The position numbers and the translations under genes are program-made. From NCBI RefSeq assembly GCF_000368045.1, contig NZ_KB849236.1, forward strand, positions 610,875 to 674,874: a stretch of DNA of 64,000 nucleotides, read 5' to 3'. Numbering within the stretch: position 1 is the first letter of the stretch; each line of letters starts with the position of its first letter. Of this stretch, positions 38,411 to 46,897 are shown in pieces. The notes beneath the pieces were generated by a model. The model searched no databases and had not been told where the DNA came from. It saw only the letters and a list, made by a program, of their open reading frames with translations. Origin of the DNA: Acinetobacter johnsonii CIP 64.6 (GTDB taxonomy: Bacteria > Pseudomonadota > Gammaproteobacteria > Pseudomonadales > Moraxellaceae).

Positions 38411-39181
38411 CTACGCATATGAGTTTGACCGCGCTTTTCTTCGCTCCGTTTGTTTAAACTCCAGTGCTTCATTAAACTGAACCTGTTCGAGTTTCAATGC
38501 GTAGCGCTGTTTGAGTGTTGTCCATTGAACTTTGACAGGTTGTGTTGTTTCAGCAAACTCATTTTCACCTGTCGTATTTTTTACTTTACCTGTCATAAAG
38601 TTAATACTTCGCGCCGTGATGTCGCCTGATGCACGGTGGAAATCATCGACATCATAACCAATCAGCTTAAATGCACGGTCTTGGTATCGGAAAGTATACG
38701 TGTGATTGGTCACATACCACGAACCACAGCTTAGCCAGTAGTGCAGATGAATTTTGAGCACACCTTTTTGAATGCTTAACGCTTCAGTCTCACCGAGTGG
38801 ATCAGCGAGGCAAGGGGACTCTATGTCACCTTCTGTCGGCAAAGTAGTATTAGTCGCCGAAAGTTGATAACCATGCGTTTGCTTCAATAAAACCAAAAGC
38901 TTTCGTTCATTGATATTGAGGACATCACTCCCTAAGCGATCATTTTTAACGAAATGTTCAGGATTGGTGTCTTCAATAATCAGGGCAATATCCGCTTGAC
39001 CATCTTGGTTTAAATCGCCTTGGACTTTTTCTAAAATCTTCCAGTTTTTTGGCACAAAAGATTGGTAACTTACTTTGAGAGTCGGTTTTTCCTCTACTTT
39101 GGCCCAAGCATTGCTTGCGAGTGTTATGAAAAATAGGGCATTAACTATGAGTGTTGGTCTGATCCATTTTTGCATGGGCAT
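38411..39181 (-). CDS. Exported protein of unknown function with repeat-like Asp-rich motif
   Basis: 256 residues. A signal peptide is clear (IRPTLIVNALFFITLASNAWA, cleavage after AWA near residue 27), so the protein is periplasmic or secreted. After it comes KILEKVQGDLNQDGQADIALIIED, a DxNxDGxxD calcium-binding-like loop as in FG-GAP/VCBS repeats. Two cysteines in SPCLADP and YWLSCGSW may pair. The C-terminus is basic (ERRKARSNSY). No full family is recognised. GAGGA precedes the ATG at 39181; a second ATG 6 bases in is possible. The gene stands alone. Confidence 0.65.
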   Translation of the reverse strand: MPMQKWIRPTLIVNALFFITLASNAWAKVEEKPTLKVSYQSFVPKNWKILEKVQGDLNQDGQADIALIIEDTNPEHFVKNDRLGSDVLNINERKLLVLLKQTHGYQLSATNTTLPTEGDIESPCLADPLGETEALSIQKGVLKIHLHYWLSCGSWYVTNHTYTFRYQDRAFKLIGYDVDDFHRASGDITARSINFMTGKVKNTTGENEFAETTQPVKVQWTTLKQRYALKLEQVQFNEALEFKQTERRKARSNSYA

Positions 39182-39310
39182 CGTTTCCTCTCATTTTTAT
39201 ATGGTTATAGATATTTGAAGATGGATATTATTGAGTGTATCAAAGAGTACGACGGCATGTCCCTATAAGCTAGGTCAGCATAAAATACTGTCTTTATGTT
39301 GAAATAAATA

Positions 39311-39337
39311 AAAAAGGACTACGAAGAGTCCTTTTTT
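39311..39337 (-). terminator. Terminator of thiS-thiG
   Basis: AAAAAGGACT, loop ACGAAG, AGTCCTTTTTT; on the minus strand it ends in a T-run and lies 24 bases past the thiG stop. The rest of the spacer to 39181 shows nothing. Confidence 0.88.
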
Positions 39338-39360
39338 ATTGCTTAAAACAGATTAAAAGA

Positions 39361-40146
39361 TTATTTAAAGAAATAACCTGTTTCTGGTGAGCTTGCATTC
39401 GCCATACGTTTGCGAGGCATACGGCCTGCGAGAAATGCTTCTCGACCCGCTTCAACTGCTTTTTTCATTGCAGAAGCCATTAAAATTGGCTGTTGAGCGG
39501 CAGCAATCGCGGTATTCATCAACACGCCATCACAGCCGAGTTCCATGGCAATGGCTGCATCGCTTGCCGTACCCACACCTGCATCCACCAACACAGGCAC
39601 TTTGGCATTTTCTTTAATAATAGAAATCGTGTGTGGATTTAAAATACCTAAACCCGAACCAATCAAACTGCCTAAAGGCATGATGGCAACACAGCCCATG
39701 CTTTCAAGCTCTTGCGCCACAATTGGGTCATCCGAGGTATAGACCATGATTTCAAAACCATCGTCAATCAAGGTACGTGCCGCTTTTAATGTTTCGGTAA
39801 TGTTTGGATATAGCGTTTTTTCATCGCCCAATACTTCAAGCTTGACCAAGTTATGACCGTCTAATAATTCACGCGCCAACATACAGGTACGCACGGCACT
39901 ATTGGCATCAAAACAGCCTGCTGTATTCGGGAGAATGGTGTATTTTTCAGGTGGGACCACGGACAATAAGTTTGGTTGGTCGGGGTGTTGACCAATATTG
40001 ACGCGACGAATCGCAACCGTCACGATTTCTGCGCCACTGGCTTGAATGGCCAAATCGGTTTCTTGCAGGTCCTTATATTTACCTGTGCCCACCAGCAGAC
40101 GAGATTGAAATGATCTAGAACCAATGATGAGAGGGCTGTCTTGCAT
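39361..40146 (-). CDS. thiG: Thiazole synthase
   Basis: 261-residue TIM-barrel enzyme that makes the thiazole of thiamine from deoxyxylulose phosphate, dehydroglycine and ThiS thiocarboxylate. Seen: [20 protein letters not shown] near the start, [11 protein letters not shown], the active-site Lys in [27 protein letters not shown] and [20 protein letters not shown]. Complete. The stop of thiS is 12 bases upstream, so they are co-translated; no thiC or thiE is adjacent. Confidence 0.96.
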   Translation of the reverse strand: MQDSPLIIGSRSFQSRLLVGTGKYKDLQETDLAIQASGAEIVTVAIRRVNIGQHPDQPNLLSVVPPEKYTILPNTAGCFDANSAVRTCMLARELLDGHNLVKLEVLGDEKTLYPNITETLKAARTLIDDGFEIMVYTSDDPIVAQELESMGCVAIMPLGSLIGSGLGILNPHTISIIKENAKVPVLVDAGVGTASDAAIAMELGCDGVLMNTAIAAAQQPILMASAMKKAVEAGREAFLAGRMPRKRMANASSPETGYFFK

Positions 40147-40158
40147 GTGAACTCCGTA

Positions 40159-40356
40159 TTAACCGCCACCGACGGCATGAATAATTTCAATTCGATCCAT
40201 TGCACAAATTGGGGTGTGTTCCAATTTACTTTTACTAATAATATTTTCATTTTGCTCAACAGCAAAACGTTTGCCTTCAAGTGCAAAAGTTTGCACCAAC
40301 TCAAGCAGGTTTTTACATTCGGTGTGCTGTAGTTCGCCGTTTAAATAAATCTGCAT
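40159..40356 (-). CDS. thiS: Sulfur carrier protein ThiS
   Basis: 65-residue ubiquitin-like protein that carries sulfur as a C-terminal thiocarboxylate for thiazole formation. The start is ATG 40356 (MQIYLNGELQHTE); the open frame runs on to 40386 but homologues start here. It ends with IIHAVGGG, giving the Gly-Gly tail required for activation. The internal LLELVQTFALEGKRFAVEQN matches the family. It lies 19 bases downstream of the DUF423 gene and 12 before thiG. Confidence 0.93.
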   Translation of the reverse strand: MQIYLNGELQHTECKNLLELVQTFALEGKRFAVEQNENIISKSKLEHTPICAMDRIEIIHAVGGG

Positions 40357-40375
40357 CGTACTTATCTCTAGTTGT

Positions 40376-40741
40376 TTACTTGGCATATTTCATGGCATTC
40401 CATGCCAGAACTAACCAACCTGCAATCATCAATGCGCCACCAATTGGGGTAATCGCACCTAGGCCACGCGGTAAGCCCAATGCCATGACATAGAGGGAAC
40501 CACAGAAAAAGAAGATGCCGACTTGAATCAGTAAAAAGCTGATTTTGATGGGAAGCTTGGGAAGGACTTTGGCCAAAATGCCGAGCGCCAATAAACCAAG
40601 CGCATGGTAAAAAAAGTAATCAGTTGCAGTTTGCCACCAAGCCAATTGGGCTTCAGTAGCACGTGCTTTGAGACCATGTGCGCCAAAGGCACCTAATATA
40701 ACGGCAAACGCTAAATTCAGCGCTGAAATCGCAATCCACAT
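40376..40741 (-). CDS. DUF423 small membrane protein
   Basis: 121 residues, from ATG 40741 (MWIAISALNLAFAVILGAFG); a TTG two codons upstream is less likely. Four hydrophobic helices fill the protein: AISALNLAFAVILGAFGAHG, YFFYHALGLLALGIL, SFLLIQVGIFFFCGSLYVMA and GGALMIAGWLVLAWNAM. The AFGAHGLK and TPIGGALMIAGW motifs are typical of DUF423 (YgdD/YwdK). The function is unknown. It precedes thiS by 19 bases and may be co-transcribed with thiSG, though no role in thiamine synthesis is known. Confidence 0.88.
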   Translation of the reverse strand: MWIAISALNLAFAVILGAFGAHGLKARATEAQLAWWQTATDYFFYHALGLLALGILAKVLPKLPIKISFLLIQVGIFFFCGSLYVMALGLPRGLGAITPIGGALMIAGWLVLAWNAMKYAK

Positions 40742-40832
40742 ATGCAATGCTTTACTTATATCACTGTGCGCAACAAAGTAGCATATTTTGAAGAAAGGTT
40801 AAAAGACAAAAAGCCTCATTTATTGGTAAAAA

Positions 40833-40855
40833 GAAAAGGGCATTTCGCCCTTTTC
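40833..40855 (-). terminator. Terminator of rpoH
   Basis: GAAAAGGGC, ATTTC loop, GCCCTTTTC; on the minus strand it is followed by TTTTT. Confidence 0.88.
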
Positions 40856-40870
40856 TGTATTGGTATCATC

Positions 40871-41740
40871 TTAGTTCGATGACATCGCCACTTTAATTTT
40901 TTCCATGGCATTTTTTTCAAGCTGACGAATGCGTTCTGCCGAAACATTATATTCAGCAGCTAGTTCGTGCAGTGTCGATTTTTCATCATCTAACCAACGG
41001 CGCTGTAAAATATTACGCGAACGGTCATCAAGTTGTTCCATCGCATCATGCAAAGCATTGGTGCTCTGTTCTTCGTAATCTTCTTCTTCAGCCAAACGTG
41101 CAGGGTCGTAGCGGTTATCTTCAAGATAGAGCGCAGGTGCAACATGGGTTGAACCATCATCGTCATCATCGCCCTGAGCTTCAAACGCTGCATCATAAGC
41201 AGTTAAACGACCTTCCATTTCTAACACTTGTTCAGGTGTTACATTGAGGTCATTTGCAATCGATTGTGCTTCTTTTAGAGTGAGCTTTTTAGACGATTTT
41301 TTTAGACTACGTAAATTAAAGAACAGTTTACGCTGTGCTTTAGTCGTCGCAATTTTGACAATACGCCAGTTACGAATCACATATTCGTGAATTTCTGCTT
41401 TAATCCAGTGCACCGCAAAAGAAACCAAGCGTACGCCCATGTTTGGGTCGAAGCGTTTAACGGCTTTCATTAAGCCCAAGTTACCTTCTTGAATGAGGTC
41501 ACTTTGAGGTAAGCCGTAGCCTGCATAACTGCGGGCAATATGAACCACAAAACGTAAATGCGACATAACTAAAAGTTTAGCGGCATCGAGGTCTTGGTCA
41601 TAATAGTAGCGTTCAGCTAACTCTTTTTCTTGTTCCGCTGTCAAAATCGGGATTTGGTTGACAGTACTAATATAAGCGCCCAAGTTTACACCTGGTGCCG
41701 ATAATGACAGGGGCATCAATTGATTGCTGCTGTCACTCAT
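40871..41740 (-). CDS. rpoH: RNA polymerase heat-shock sigma factor (sigma-32)
   Basis: 289 residues. Region 2 has [20 protein letters not shown] and [20 protein letters not shown], then [20 protein letters not shown]. The RpoH box [13 protein letters not shown] near residue 130 separates it from other sigma-70 members. Region 4 carries [20 protein letters not shown] and [20 protein letters not shown]. There is an acidic insert [11 protein letters not shown] near 190, longer than in E. coli. AAGGAG stands before the ATG. ftsX is not next to it, unlike in enterics. It should direct transcription from the clpB promoter at 2561-2590. Confidence 0.96.
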   Translation of the reverse strand: MSDSSNQLMPLSLSAPGVNLGAYISTVNQIPILTAEQEKELAERYYYDQDLDAAKLLVMSHLRFVVHIARSYAGYGLPQSDLIQEGNLGLMKAVKRFDPNMGVRLVSFAVHWIKAEIHEYVIRNWRIVKIATTKAQRKLFFNLRSLKKSSKKLTLKEAQSIANDLNVTPEQVLEMEGRLTAYDAAFEAQGDDDDDGSTHVAPALYLEDNRYDPARLAEEEDYEEQSTNALHDAMEQLDDRSRNILQRRWLDDEKSTLHELAAEYNVSAERIRQLEKNAMEKIKVAMSSN

Positions 41741-41765
41741 GTGTTCTCCTTAGGGATTTCATTTT

Positions 41766-41824
41766 TACCCAACAATTGAATTTATCTTAATCCAATCTTC
41801 CGCTGAATAATGGAAAATTGGGTA
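41766..41824 (-). promoter_or_regulatory. rpoH promoter/leader region with alternative hairpins
   Basis: Inside the 138-base tusA-rpoH spacer, CCAAT-c-TTCC / GGAA-a-ATTGG (41792-41821) forms a hairpin with one mismatch. An outer pair TACCCAA (41766-41772) / TTGGGTA (41818-41824) would compete with it. A weak sigma-70-like TTTGCA ... TATACC on the minus strand lies just upstream, so the element is at the start of the rpoH transcript or overlaps its promoter. Confidence 0.4.
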
Positions 41825-41878
41825 TAGAAATGTAAACTTTTATGCAAATGTGAATAGACTTAGTGTAATTGAAAAGAA

Positions 41879-42112
41879 TTAAGATTCAATGAAGTAGTGA
41901 AATTCATGCTCATTAATTTGTTTCAAAACGCAAGTTAAATGATGGATTTCGCAATAACGCGTGATATCGATCTGACTGTGCGGATCAGACGATTTTAATA
42001 GAAAATGCTGCGCCGGACTCTTCTTAAGTGCGCGTTTAAGCAACAACAGAGGCATAGGACATGGTTGCCCCATTGCATCAATAATGTTGGTATTTTGTTC
42101 GATATCACTCAT
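41879..42112 (-). CDS. tusA: TusA-family sulfurtransferase-like protein
   Basis: 77 residues with the TusA fold. The signature IDAMGQPCPMPLLLLKRALK (CPxP; Cys is the persulfide-carrying residue at about 18) is followed by SSDPHSQIDITRYCEIHHL. E. coli TusA passes sulfur for 2-thiouridine of tRNA, but the family also includes other sulfur carriers, so the exact partner is open. It lies upstream of rpoH on the same strand with a 138-base spacer and no clear terminator between them. Confidence 0.82.
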   Translation of the reverse strand: MSDIEQNTNIIDAMGQPCPMPLLLLKRALKKSPAQHFLLKSSDPHSQIDITRYCEIHHLTCVLKQINEHEFHYFIES

Positions 42113-42235
42113 ATAGCTAAGGCAGGCTTCACAACATTTAGGTGGGTAGAAATATTAGCAAATTCAGTGCCAAAACCCAAATATTTCATGTGTTATAGGC
42201 CTATAGTCGCTATATCTAAAATTACAAATAACTAG

Positions 42236-42503
42236 TTAAAAAATATGCTGAATTAAAAAGACGATTAATCAAAAAAAAGTGTATGAATTGTTTTTAACCC
42301 ATGTTAAGCTCGTCGCGTACTGGGATTTAACACAACCATAAATTGTTTTAAAGCCTATTTTACAAATGGATGTAACCGGGATTTTGTTAATAGTTATACA
42401 GAATGATTACAAGCTTAGAAATAATAAATATTTTTAAACCTTGTTTGGTCTGCTGTTTGCAACACCGGGTGGTCCTTCTTTTAGATACAATGAGGATTAA
42501 CTT
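42236..42503 (+). promoter_or_regulatory. Long AT-rich leader before the cold-shock gene
   Basis: The 391-base gap between tusA and the cold-shock gene holds no gene. Its 3' part likely encodes an extended 5' untranslated region, as is known for cspA-type genes. AATGAGGATTAACTT just before the ATG supplies a ribosome site. I could not place a promoter with confidence; GTCGCGTACTG at 42313 only loosely resembles the E. coli cold box. Confidence 0.35.
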
Positions 42504-42716
42504 ATGACAGCTCGTGAACAAGGCGTAGTTAAATGGTTCAACGACACTAAAGGCTTCGGCTTTATCCAACGCAATGGCGGCGACGATGTATTCGTTCACT
42601 TCCGTGCAATCCAAGGCGACGGCCACCGTTCACTACGTGACGGCCAACGCGTTGAATTCAGCGTTGTAAAAGGTCAAAAAGGCTTCCAAGCTGAAGAAGT
42701 ACAACCTTTAGACTAA
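42504..42716 (+). CDS. csp: Cold-shock domain protein (CspA family)
   Basis: 70-residue single cold-shock domain that binds single-stranded RNA/DNA. RNP1 (KGFGFIQ) and RNP2 (VFVHF) are both present: [20 protein letters not shown] and [17 protein letters not shown]. Codons are biased toward C-ending forms (GGC, AAC, TTC) more than in neighbours, which suggests high expression. A long AT-rich leader and a strong terminator flank it. Whether it is cold-induced or constitutive cannot be read. Confidence 0.95.
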   Translation: MTAREQGVVKWFNDTKGFGFIQRNGGDDVFVHFRAIQGDGHRSLRDGQRVEFSVVKGQKGFQAEEVQPLD

Positions 42717-42733
42717 TTGTCTGAACGTACTTT

Positions 42734-42765
42734 AAAACGCCCCAATGTAAATTGGGGCGTTTTTG
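42734..42765 (+). terminator. Terminator of the cold-shock gene
   Basis: AAAACGCCCCAAT, loop GTAA, ATTGGGGCGTTTT and more Ts; a 13-pair perfect stem. Confidence 0.95.
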
Positions 42766-42813
42766 TTTATACTACAGATCAATTTTCGTGATTTTTCGTC
42801 AGAGCGCACTTAT

Positions 42814-43965
42814 ATGTCATCAGGTTTTGAAACCTTAAATTTACATCCTCAACTTAAACGAGCTATTGATGCTTTAGGTTTTAAGGATATGACGCCTATT
42901 CAGCAAAAGGTTTTAAAATTCACTTTGGCGGGACACGATGCAATTGGTCGTGCGCAAACAGGTACAGGTAAAACAGCGGCATTTTTGGTGAGCGTGATTA
43001 ACGACTTGCTGAATAACCCAATTCAAGAGCAGCGCTACCGTGGTGAACCTCGCGCCTTGATTTTAGCACCGACTCGAGAGCTTGCACTGCAAATCGAAAG
43101 CGATGCGAAAGAACTCACAAAATTCTCAGATTTACATGTCGTGACGCTTTTAGGCGGCGTTGACTTTGATAAACAAAAAGCACAACTCGATAAAAAACCT
43201 GTCGATATTATGGTGGCGACGCCAGGTCGTCTGATTGACTTTGTTGAGCAAAAAGAAGTTTGGCTCGACCAGATTGAATTTTTGGTGATTGATGAAGCCG
43301 ATCGCTTATTAGATATGGGCTTTATTCCTTCAGTCAAACGTATTGTTCGTTTCTCACCGCGTAAGGAACAACGTCAGACTCTGATGTTCTCTGCAACGTT
43401 TAGTTACGATGTTTTAAACCTTGCACAACAATGGTTGTTTGAACCTGTAACTGTTGAAATTGAGCCAGAGAAGAAGACCAATGCGGACGTCGAGCAACGT
43501 GTGTACATGGTCGCAAAGTCTGATAAATATAAATTGCTACAAGACATTCTGCGCGATGAGCCTATTGAAAAAGTGATGATTTTCGCAAATCGTCGCGATC
43601 AAGTGCGTAAGCTCTATGACAACTTAAAGCGTGATGGCTATAAAGTGGTGATGTTGTCAGGTGAAATTGCACAAGACAAACGTTTGAAAATGCTAGATCA
43701 ATTCAAAAATGGTCAACATAACATCATGATTGCAACCGATGTTGCGGGTCGTGGTATCCATGTGGATGGTGTATCGCATGTGGTGAATTTCACCTTACCT
43801 GAACAGTCGGATGACTATGTACATCGTATTGGTCGTACAGGCCGTGCAGGTAAGCGTGGTGTGAGTATTAGTTTCTTATCTGAAGATGATGCGTTCTATC
43901 TACCCGAAATTGAAAAAGCCATTGGGCAAAAACTACCGTTGACACGTTTAGAAGGCTATTGCTAA
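42814..43965 (+). CDS. rhlB: DEAD-box ATP-dependent RNA helicase (RhlB-like)
   Basis: 383 residues from ATG 42814 (MSSGFETLNLHPQLKRAI); the frame continues upstream to 42763 but that part overlaps the terminator. All helicase motifs are present: Q motif FKDMTPIQQ, I AQTGTGKTAAF, Ia PTRELALQ, Ib TPGRLIDF, II VIDEADRLLDMGF, III SATF, V ATDVAGRGIH and VI HRIGRTGRAG. It lacks the long basic C-terminal extension of most RhlE proteins, which fits RhlB, but the subfamily name is tentative. A role in RNA decay or ribosome assembly is expected. Confidence 0.88.
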   Translation: MSSGFETLNLHPQLKRAIDALGFKDMTPIQQKVLKFTLAGHDAIGRAQTGTGKTAAFLVSVINDLLNNPIQEQRYRGEPRALILAPTRELALQIESDAKELTKFSDLHVVTLLGGVDFDKQKAQLDKKPVDIMVATPGRLIDFVEQKEVWLDQIEFLVIDEADRLLDMGFIPSVKRIVRFSPRKEQRQTLMFSATFSYDVLNLAQQWLFEPVTVEIEPEKKTNADVEQRVYMVAKSDKYKLLQDILRDEPIEKVMIFANRRDQVRKLYDNLKRDGYKVVMLSGEIAQDKRLKMLDQFKNGQHNIMIATDVAGRGIHVDGVSHVVNFTLPEQSDDYVHRIGRTGRAGKRGVSISFLSEDDAFYLPEIEKAIGQKLPLTRLEGYC

Positions 43966-43986
43966 TCGTTTGACGTGATTGGCGTA

Positions 43987-44014
43987 AAAAAACCGCTCAG
44001 ATGAGCGGTTTTTT
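43987..44014. terminator. Terminator between the helicase gene and the small lipoprotein gene
   Basis: AAAAAACCGCTC, AGAT loop, GAGCGGTTTTTT; A and T runs on both sides allow use by both converging genes. Confidence 0.92.
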
Positions 44015-44024
44015 GATGGCATCT

Positions 44025-44405
44025 TTATTTTGCTTTACAAGAAAAAGTCAGGATTGTTTGATAGTCACTGTCTTGATTAATGCCTGAGTTTGTACCCGAA
44101 ATAGAACCCAGTACAGAAGCGGCTGCTTGGATCATTTTTCCAGTTTCATCGCTCACGACACCCTTTAAAGCACCTTGATATTCGGTTTTTTCATCACTCA
44201 CAATCGCCGTTGCTTTAGAGCCACACGTTTTAGCTGCTGCTTCAATGGCGTTGTTTTTTGCAATCAATGCAGTTTTACCAATACCCGTAACTTCGTATTG
44301 ATTGTCAGCTTTTTGGATCGCTAAAGAGTTGCTTGGTGTCGATGCACAAGCGCTTAGAAGTAGTGTTAGTGTTGCTGCTCCAGCTATAGCGATATTCTTT
44401 TTCAT
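44025..44405 (-). CDS. Small lipoprotein of unknown function
   Basis: 126 residues. Signal peptide with lipobox: AGAATLTLLLSACAS (Cys at about 20). The mature part has VTGIGKTALIAKNNAIEAAA and KTCGSKATAIVSDEKTEYQG, then a Gly/Ser-rich AASVLGSISGTNSGINQD and a closing ILTFSCKAK. The layout (short lipoprotein with a helix of repeated Ala near a conserved Cys pair) recalls small outer-membrane stress lipoproteins, but I cannot name a family. The spacer to the next gene (44406-44637) shows no other gene. Confidence 0.75.
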   Translation of the reverse strand: MKKNIAIAGAATLTLLLSACASTPSNSLAIQKADNQYEVTGIGKTALIAKNNAIEAAAKTCGSKATAIVSDEKTEYQGALKGVVSDETGKMIQAAASVLGSISGTNSGINQDSDYQTILTFSCKAK

Positions 44406-44637
44406 TTCATACCCCAGTCATGTTTTATTAAATCATTGTTTATTGGAACATAGCTTGTAGGATGAATCATGTAAGAAATGTATGAAAAATGCAGTCTTAT
44501 CGAACAGTTTAAAAAGTGCTCGGAATTTTAAAATTAGTTTTGCCGAAACTGAGTATTTCATACTGAAGCGCTAGAGCAAACTTTTCAGAGTGTGCTACTC
44601 TAAAACGTATTGTTTAATATGAAAGATTAAGAGCCTA

Positions 44638-45213
44638 ATGACGGAACTCGCGGTAGATATCGTTCACCAGAATATGCATCAACGTCAATCGATTGGCCAT
44701 TTGGTCGAGCCTGCTCCCAATGCAGAACAATTAGAGCGGGCATTTCAAGCCGCATTGACTGCGCCAGATCATCATCGTTTAAAGCCGACACGTTTTATCG
44801 TAATTGCTGAAGATCAACGTGAGGCATTTGGTGAGTTATTGTCACAAGCCTTGGCTGATTTGGGTGAGACTGAGTCAGCACAGTTAGAGCGTGTTAAAAA
44901 TCATCCTTTTCGTGCCCCATTACTGGTTTTGGCACTGACTAAATTTCAATCGCATCCGAAAGTCCCTAATTTTGAGCAGACTTTAAGTAGTGGGGCGGCT
45001 ATTCAGAATTTTATTTTGTCCTTACAAGCTCAAGGTTTTTCGAGCATGTGGCGTAGTGGGGCAGTGGTGGAATCGGTGCATTTCAAACAGGCTTTAGGCC
45101 TCAGCGCAGATGATTTGATCTCAGGTATTTTATATATTGGTACGGCATTTAAAGCGATTCCGCCACGTGCCGAAATTCAAACCCAAGATTATGTAAGTTA
45201 TTGGAATCAATAG
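44638..45213 (+). CDS. Nitroreductase-family protein (YdjA-like)
   Basis: 191-residue FMN-binding oxidoreductase. The start MTELAVDIVHQNMHQRQSIG has the family R-S in the FMN site; ALTAPDHHRLKPTRFIVI matches the short YdjA-type members (AP.DH...P). The C-part has LSSGAAIQNFILSLQAQGFS and MWRSGAVVES, then GILYIGTAF. Shorter than NfsA/NfsB and with the W-R-S-G of YdjA. It lies 23 bases before gpsA and could be the first gene of that transcript. The natural substrate is not known. Confidence 0.85.
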   Translation: MTELAVDIVHQNMHQRQSIGHLVEPAPNAEQLERAFQAALTAPDHHRLKPTRFIVIAEDQREAFGELLSQALADLGETESAQLERVKNHPFRAPLLVLALTKFQSHPKVPNFEQTLSSGAAIQNFILSLQAQGFSSMWRSGAVVESVHFKQALGLSADDLISGILYIGTAFKAIPPRAEIQTQDYVSYWNQ

Positions 45214-45236
45214 TTCCATTTTAGGATATAAAAATA

Positions 45237-46310
45237 ATGTCAGAGTTAAAGTTTTCAGATTTGGTTGAACCTGTAGCAGTAGATCAAAAAACGGCACTAC
45301 GTATTACCGTTTTGGGTGGCGGTAGTTTTGGGACGGCCATGGCGAATACCGCCGTTCGTAATGGCTGCGATACCATGATTTGGATTCGTGATGAAGCGGT
45401 TGCGGCTGATATCAATGCGACACATGTGAATAAACGCTATTTGCCCGATTTTAAACTTGAAGATGGTTTACGGGCAGTTTCAAATATAGAAGAGGCGGTT
45501 CGTGATCGCGACATTATTTTGGTGGCGATTCCGAGTCATTCTTTCCGTGATGTCCTTAAACAAATTAAACCGTTTATTACTTCGCAAGCAGTGGTGTCTT
45601 TGACCAAAGGTATTGAAGCGAAGACCTTTAGTTTTATGAGTGACATTATTCGCTCAGAGCTACCAGAAGTGCCTTATGGCGTGTTATCTGGGCCAAACTT
45701 GGCCAAGGAAATTGTGGCAGGACAACCAGCGGGAACAGTGATTGCAAGCCAGTCTGACTTAGTGCGTTACGCTGTACAACAAGCTTTGCATAGTGCCTTG
45801 TTCCGTGTTTTCGCCAGTGATGATGTGCATGGTGTAGAACTCGGTGGTGCGCTTAAAAACATTTATGCGGTTGCGATGGGAATGGCTGCTGCATACAAAG
45901 TCGGTGAAAATACCAAGAGTATGATTTTGACTCGTGCTTTGGCGGAAATGAGTCGTTTTGCTGTGAAGTTAGGAGCAAATCCACTGACCTTCTTAGGTTT
46001 GTCTGGTGTCGGTGATTTATTTGCAACGTGTAGCAGTCCACTGAGTCGCAACTATCAAGTCGGTTTTGCACTGGGTCAAGGCAAGAGCTTGGAACAGGCG
46101 ACCACTGAATTGGGACAAACAGCAGAAGGCATTAACACCATTGTACAAGTCAAAGCACGTTCTGAAGAGCTAGATGTGTATATGCCGATTACTAGCGCTT
46201 TATACAGTGTTATTTTTGAAAATGCGCCACCAATGACAATTGCATTATCCTTAATGAAAAATGGGCACCGCAGTGATGTGGAGTTTGTTTTGCCGCATCA
46301 TGAGGTTTAA
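45237..46310 (+). CDS. gpsA: NAD(P)+-dependent glycerol-3-phosphate dehydrogenase
   Basis: 357 residues; makes sn-glycerol 3-phosphate for phospholipid synthesis. The nucleotide loop VLGGGSFGTAMANTAVRNG is at residues 24-42, preceded by a 20-residue extension relative to E. coli. Then VVSLTKGIEAKTFSFMSDI, GVLSGPNLAKEIVAGQPAGT and VELGGALKNIYAVAMGMAAA with the catalytic Lys. SGVGDLFATCSSPLSRNYQV completes the C-domain. AGGATA is upstream of the ATG. secB is not next to it. It probably shares a transcript with the nitroreductase gene before it and is followed by sixA after 102 bases. Confidence 0.96.
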   Translation: MSELKFSDLVEPVAVDQKTALRITVLGGGSFGTAMANTAVRNGCDTMIWIRDEAVAADINATHVNKRYLPDFKLEDGLRAVSNIEEAVRDRDIILVAIPSHSFRDVLKQIKPFITSQAVVSLTKGIEAKTFSFMSDIIRSELPEVPYGVLSGPNLAKEIVAGQPAGTVIASQSDLVRYAVQQALHSALFRVFASDDVHGVELGGALKNIYAVAMGMAAAYKVGENTKSMILTRALAEMSRFAVKLGANPLTFLGLSGVGDLFATCSSPLSRNYQVGFALGQGKSLEQATTELGQTAEGINTIVQVKARSEELDVYMPITSALYSVIFENAPPMTIALSLMKNGHRSDVEFVLPHHEV

Positions 46311-46412
46311 AGTCACTTAAAAAACGAAATAAAATGAGCGTTTAAGTGGGTAGAATGACTGAATTGTCATAAAAATTAATTAAAATAATCAGGATTTGAA
46401 TAAGGATTTTTT

Positions 46413-46868
46413 ATGCAACTGACTTTGGTCCGTCATGGCGAAGCTGCACCACCGATCATGGGGAATGACACTAAACGCCCACTCACTGAACGTGGGCATG
46501 CACAGGCAGAGCAAACTGCTGACTTTTTAAAGTCACGGATTCAACCTGATGTCTTTGTGGTTAGCCCATTGCTGCGTGCACAAGAAACATTGGCGCACAT
46601 TAAAGAGCACTTTGTGGATGTGCCTGTTGTAATTTGCAATACTATTAAGCCAGATGATGATGCAAAAGCGGCTGTGGAATGGTTATCACATTTGCCGTAT
46701 GAGTCTATTGTGGTGGTGTGCCATATGAATGTGGTGGCGCATATGGCCTCGATTTTGGTGACAGAATTTTTCAATCCTTATGCTTTGGCCGAAGCGCGGA
46801 TTTATGAGCAAGCAGTTATCGCGGAAGGCTTGTCGACACAAACAAAAGCATTTATACCTAGCATATAA
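46413..46868 (+). CDS. sixA: Phosphohistidine phosphatase SixA-like
   Basis: 151-residue histidine phosphatase. LVRHGEAAPPIMGNDTKRPL carries the catalytic RHG motif, TERGHAQAEQTADFL and VVSPLLRAQETLAHI follow, and CHMNVVAHMASIL supplies the second His region. It resembles E. coli SixA, which removes phosphate from histidine of phosphocarrier proteins. The next gene, gspL, starts 29 bases later, an arrangement without a known functional meaning. Confidence 0.88.
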   Translation: MQLTLVRHGEAAPPIMGNDTKRPLTERGHAQAEQTADFLKSRIQPDVFVVSPLLRAQETLAHIKEHFVDVPVVICNTIKPDDDAKAAVEWLSHLPYESIVVVCHMNVVAHMASILVTEFFNPYALAEARIYEQAVIAEGLSTQTKAFIPSI

Positions 46869-46897
46869 AAACCAATTAAAACGGCAGAATATAATAC

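Noticed and set aside
40742..40870. TPP riboswitch before the thiS-thiG run
   Set aside because: No CTGAGA/ACCTGA-type thi-box was found upstream of the DUF423, thiS or thiG starts.
42387..42626. Minus-strand open frame across the cold-shock gene
   Set aside because: It is a shadow of the csp coding strand and lacks a ribosome site and family features.
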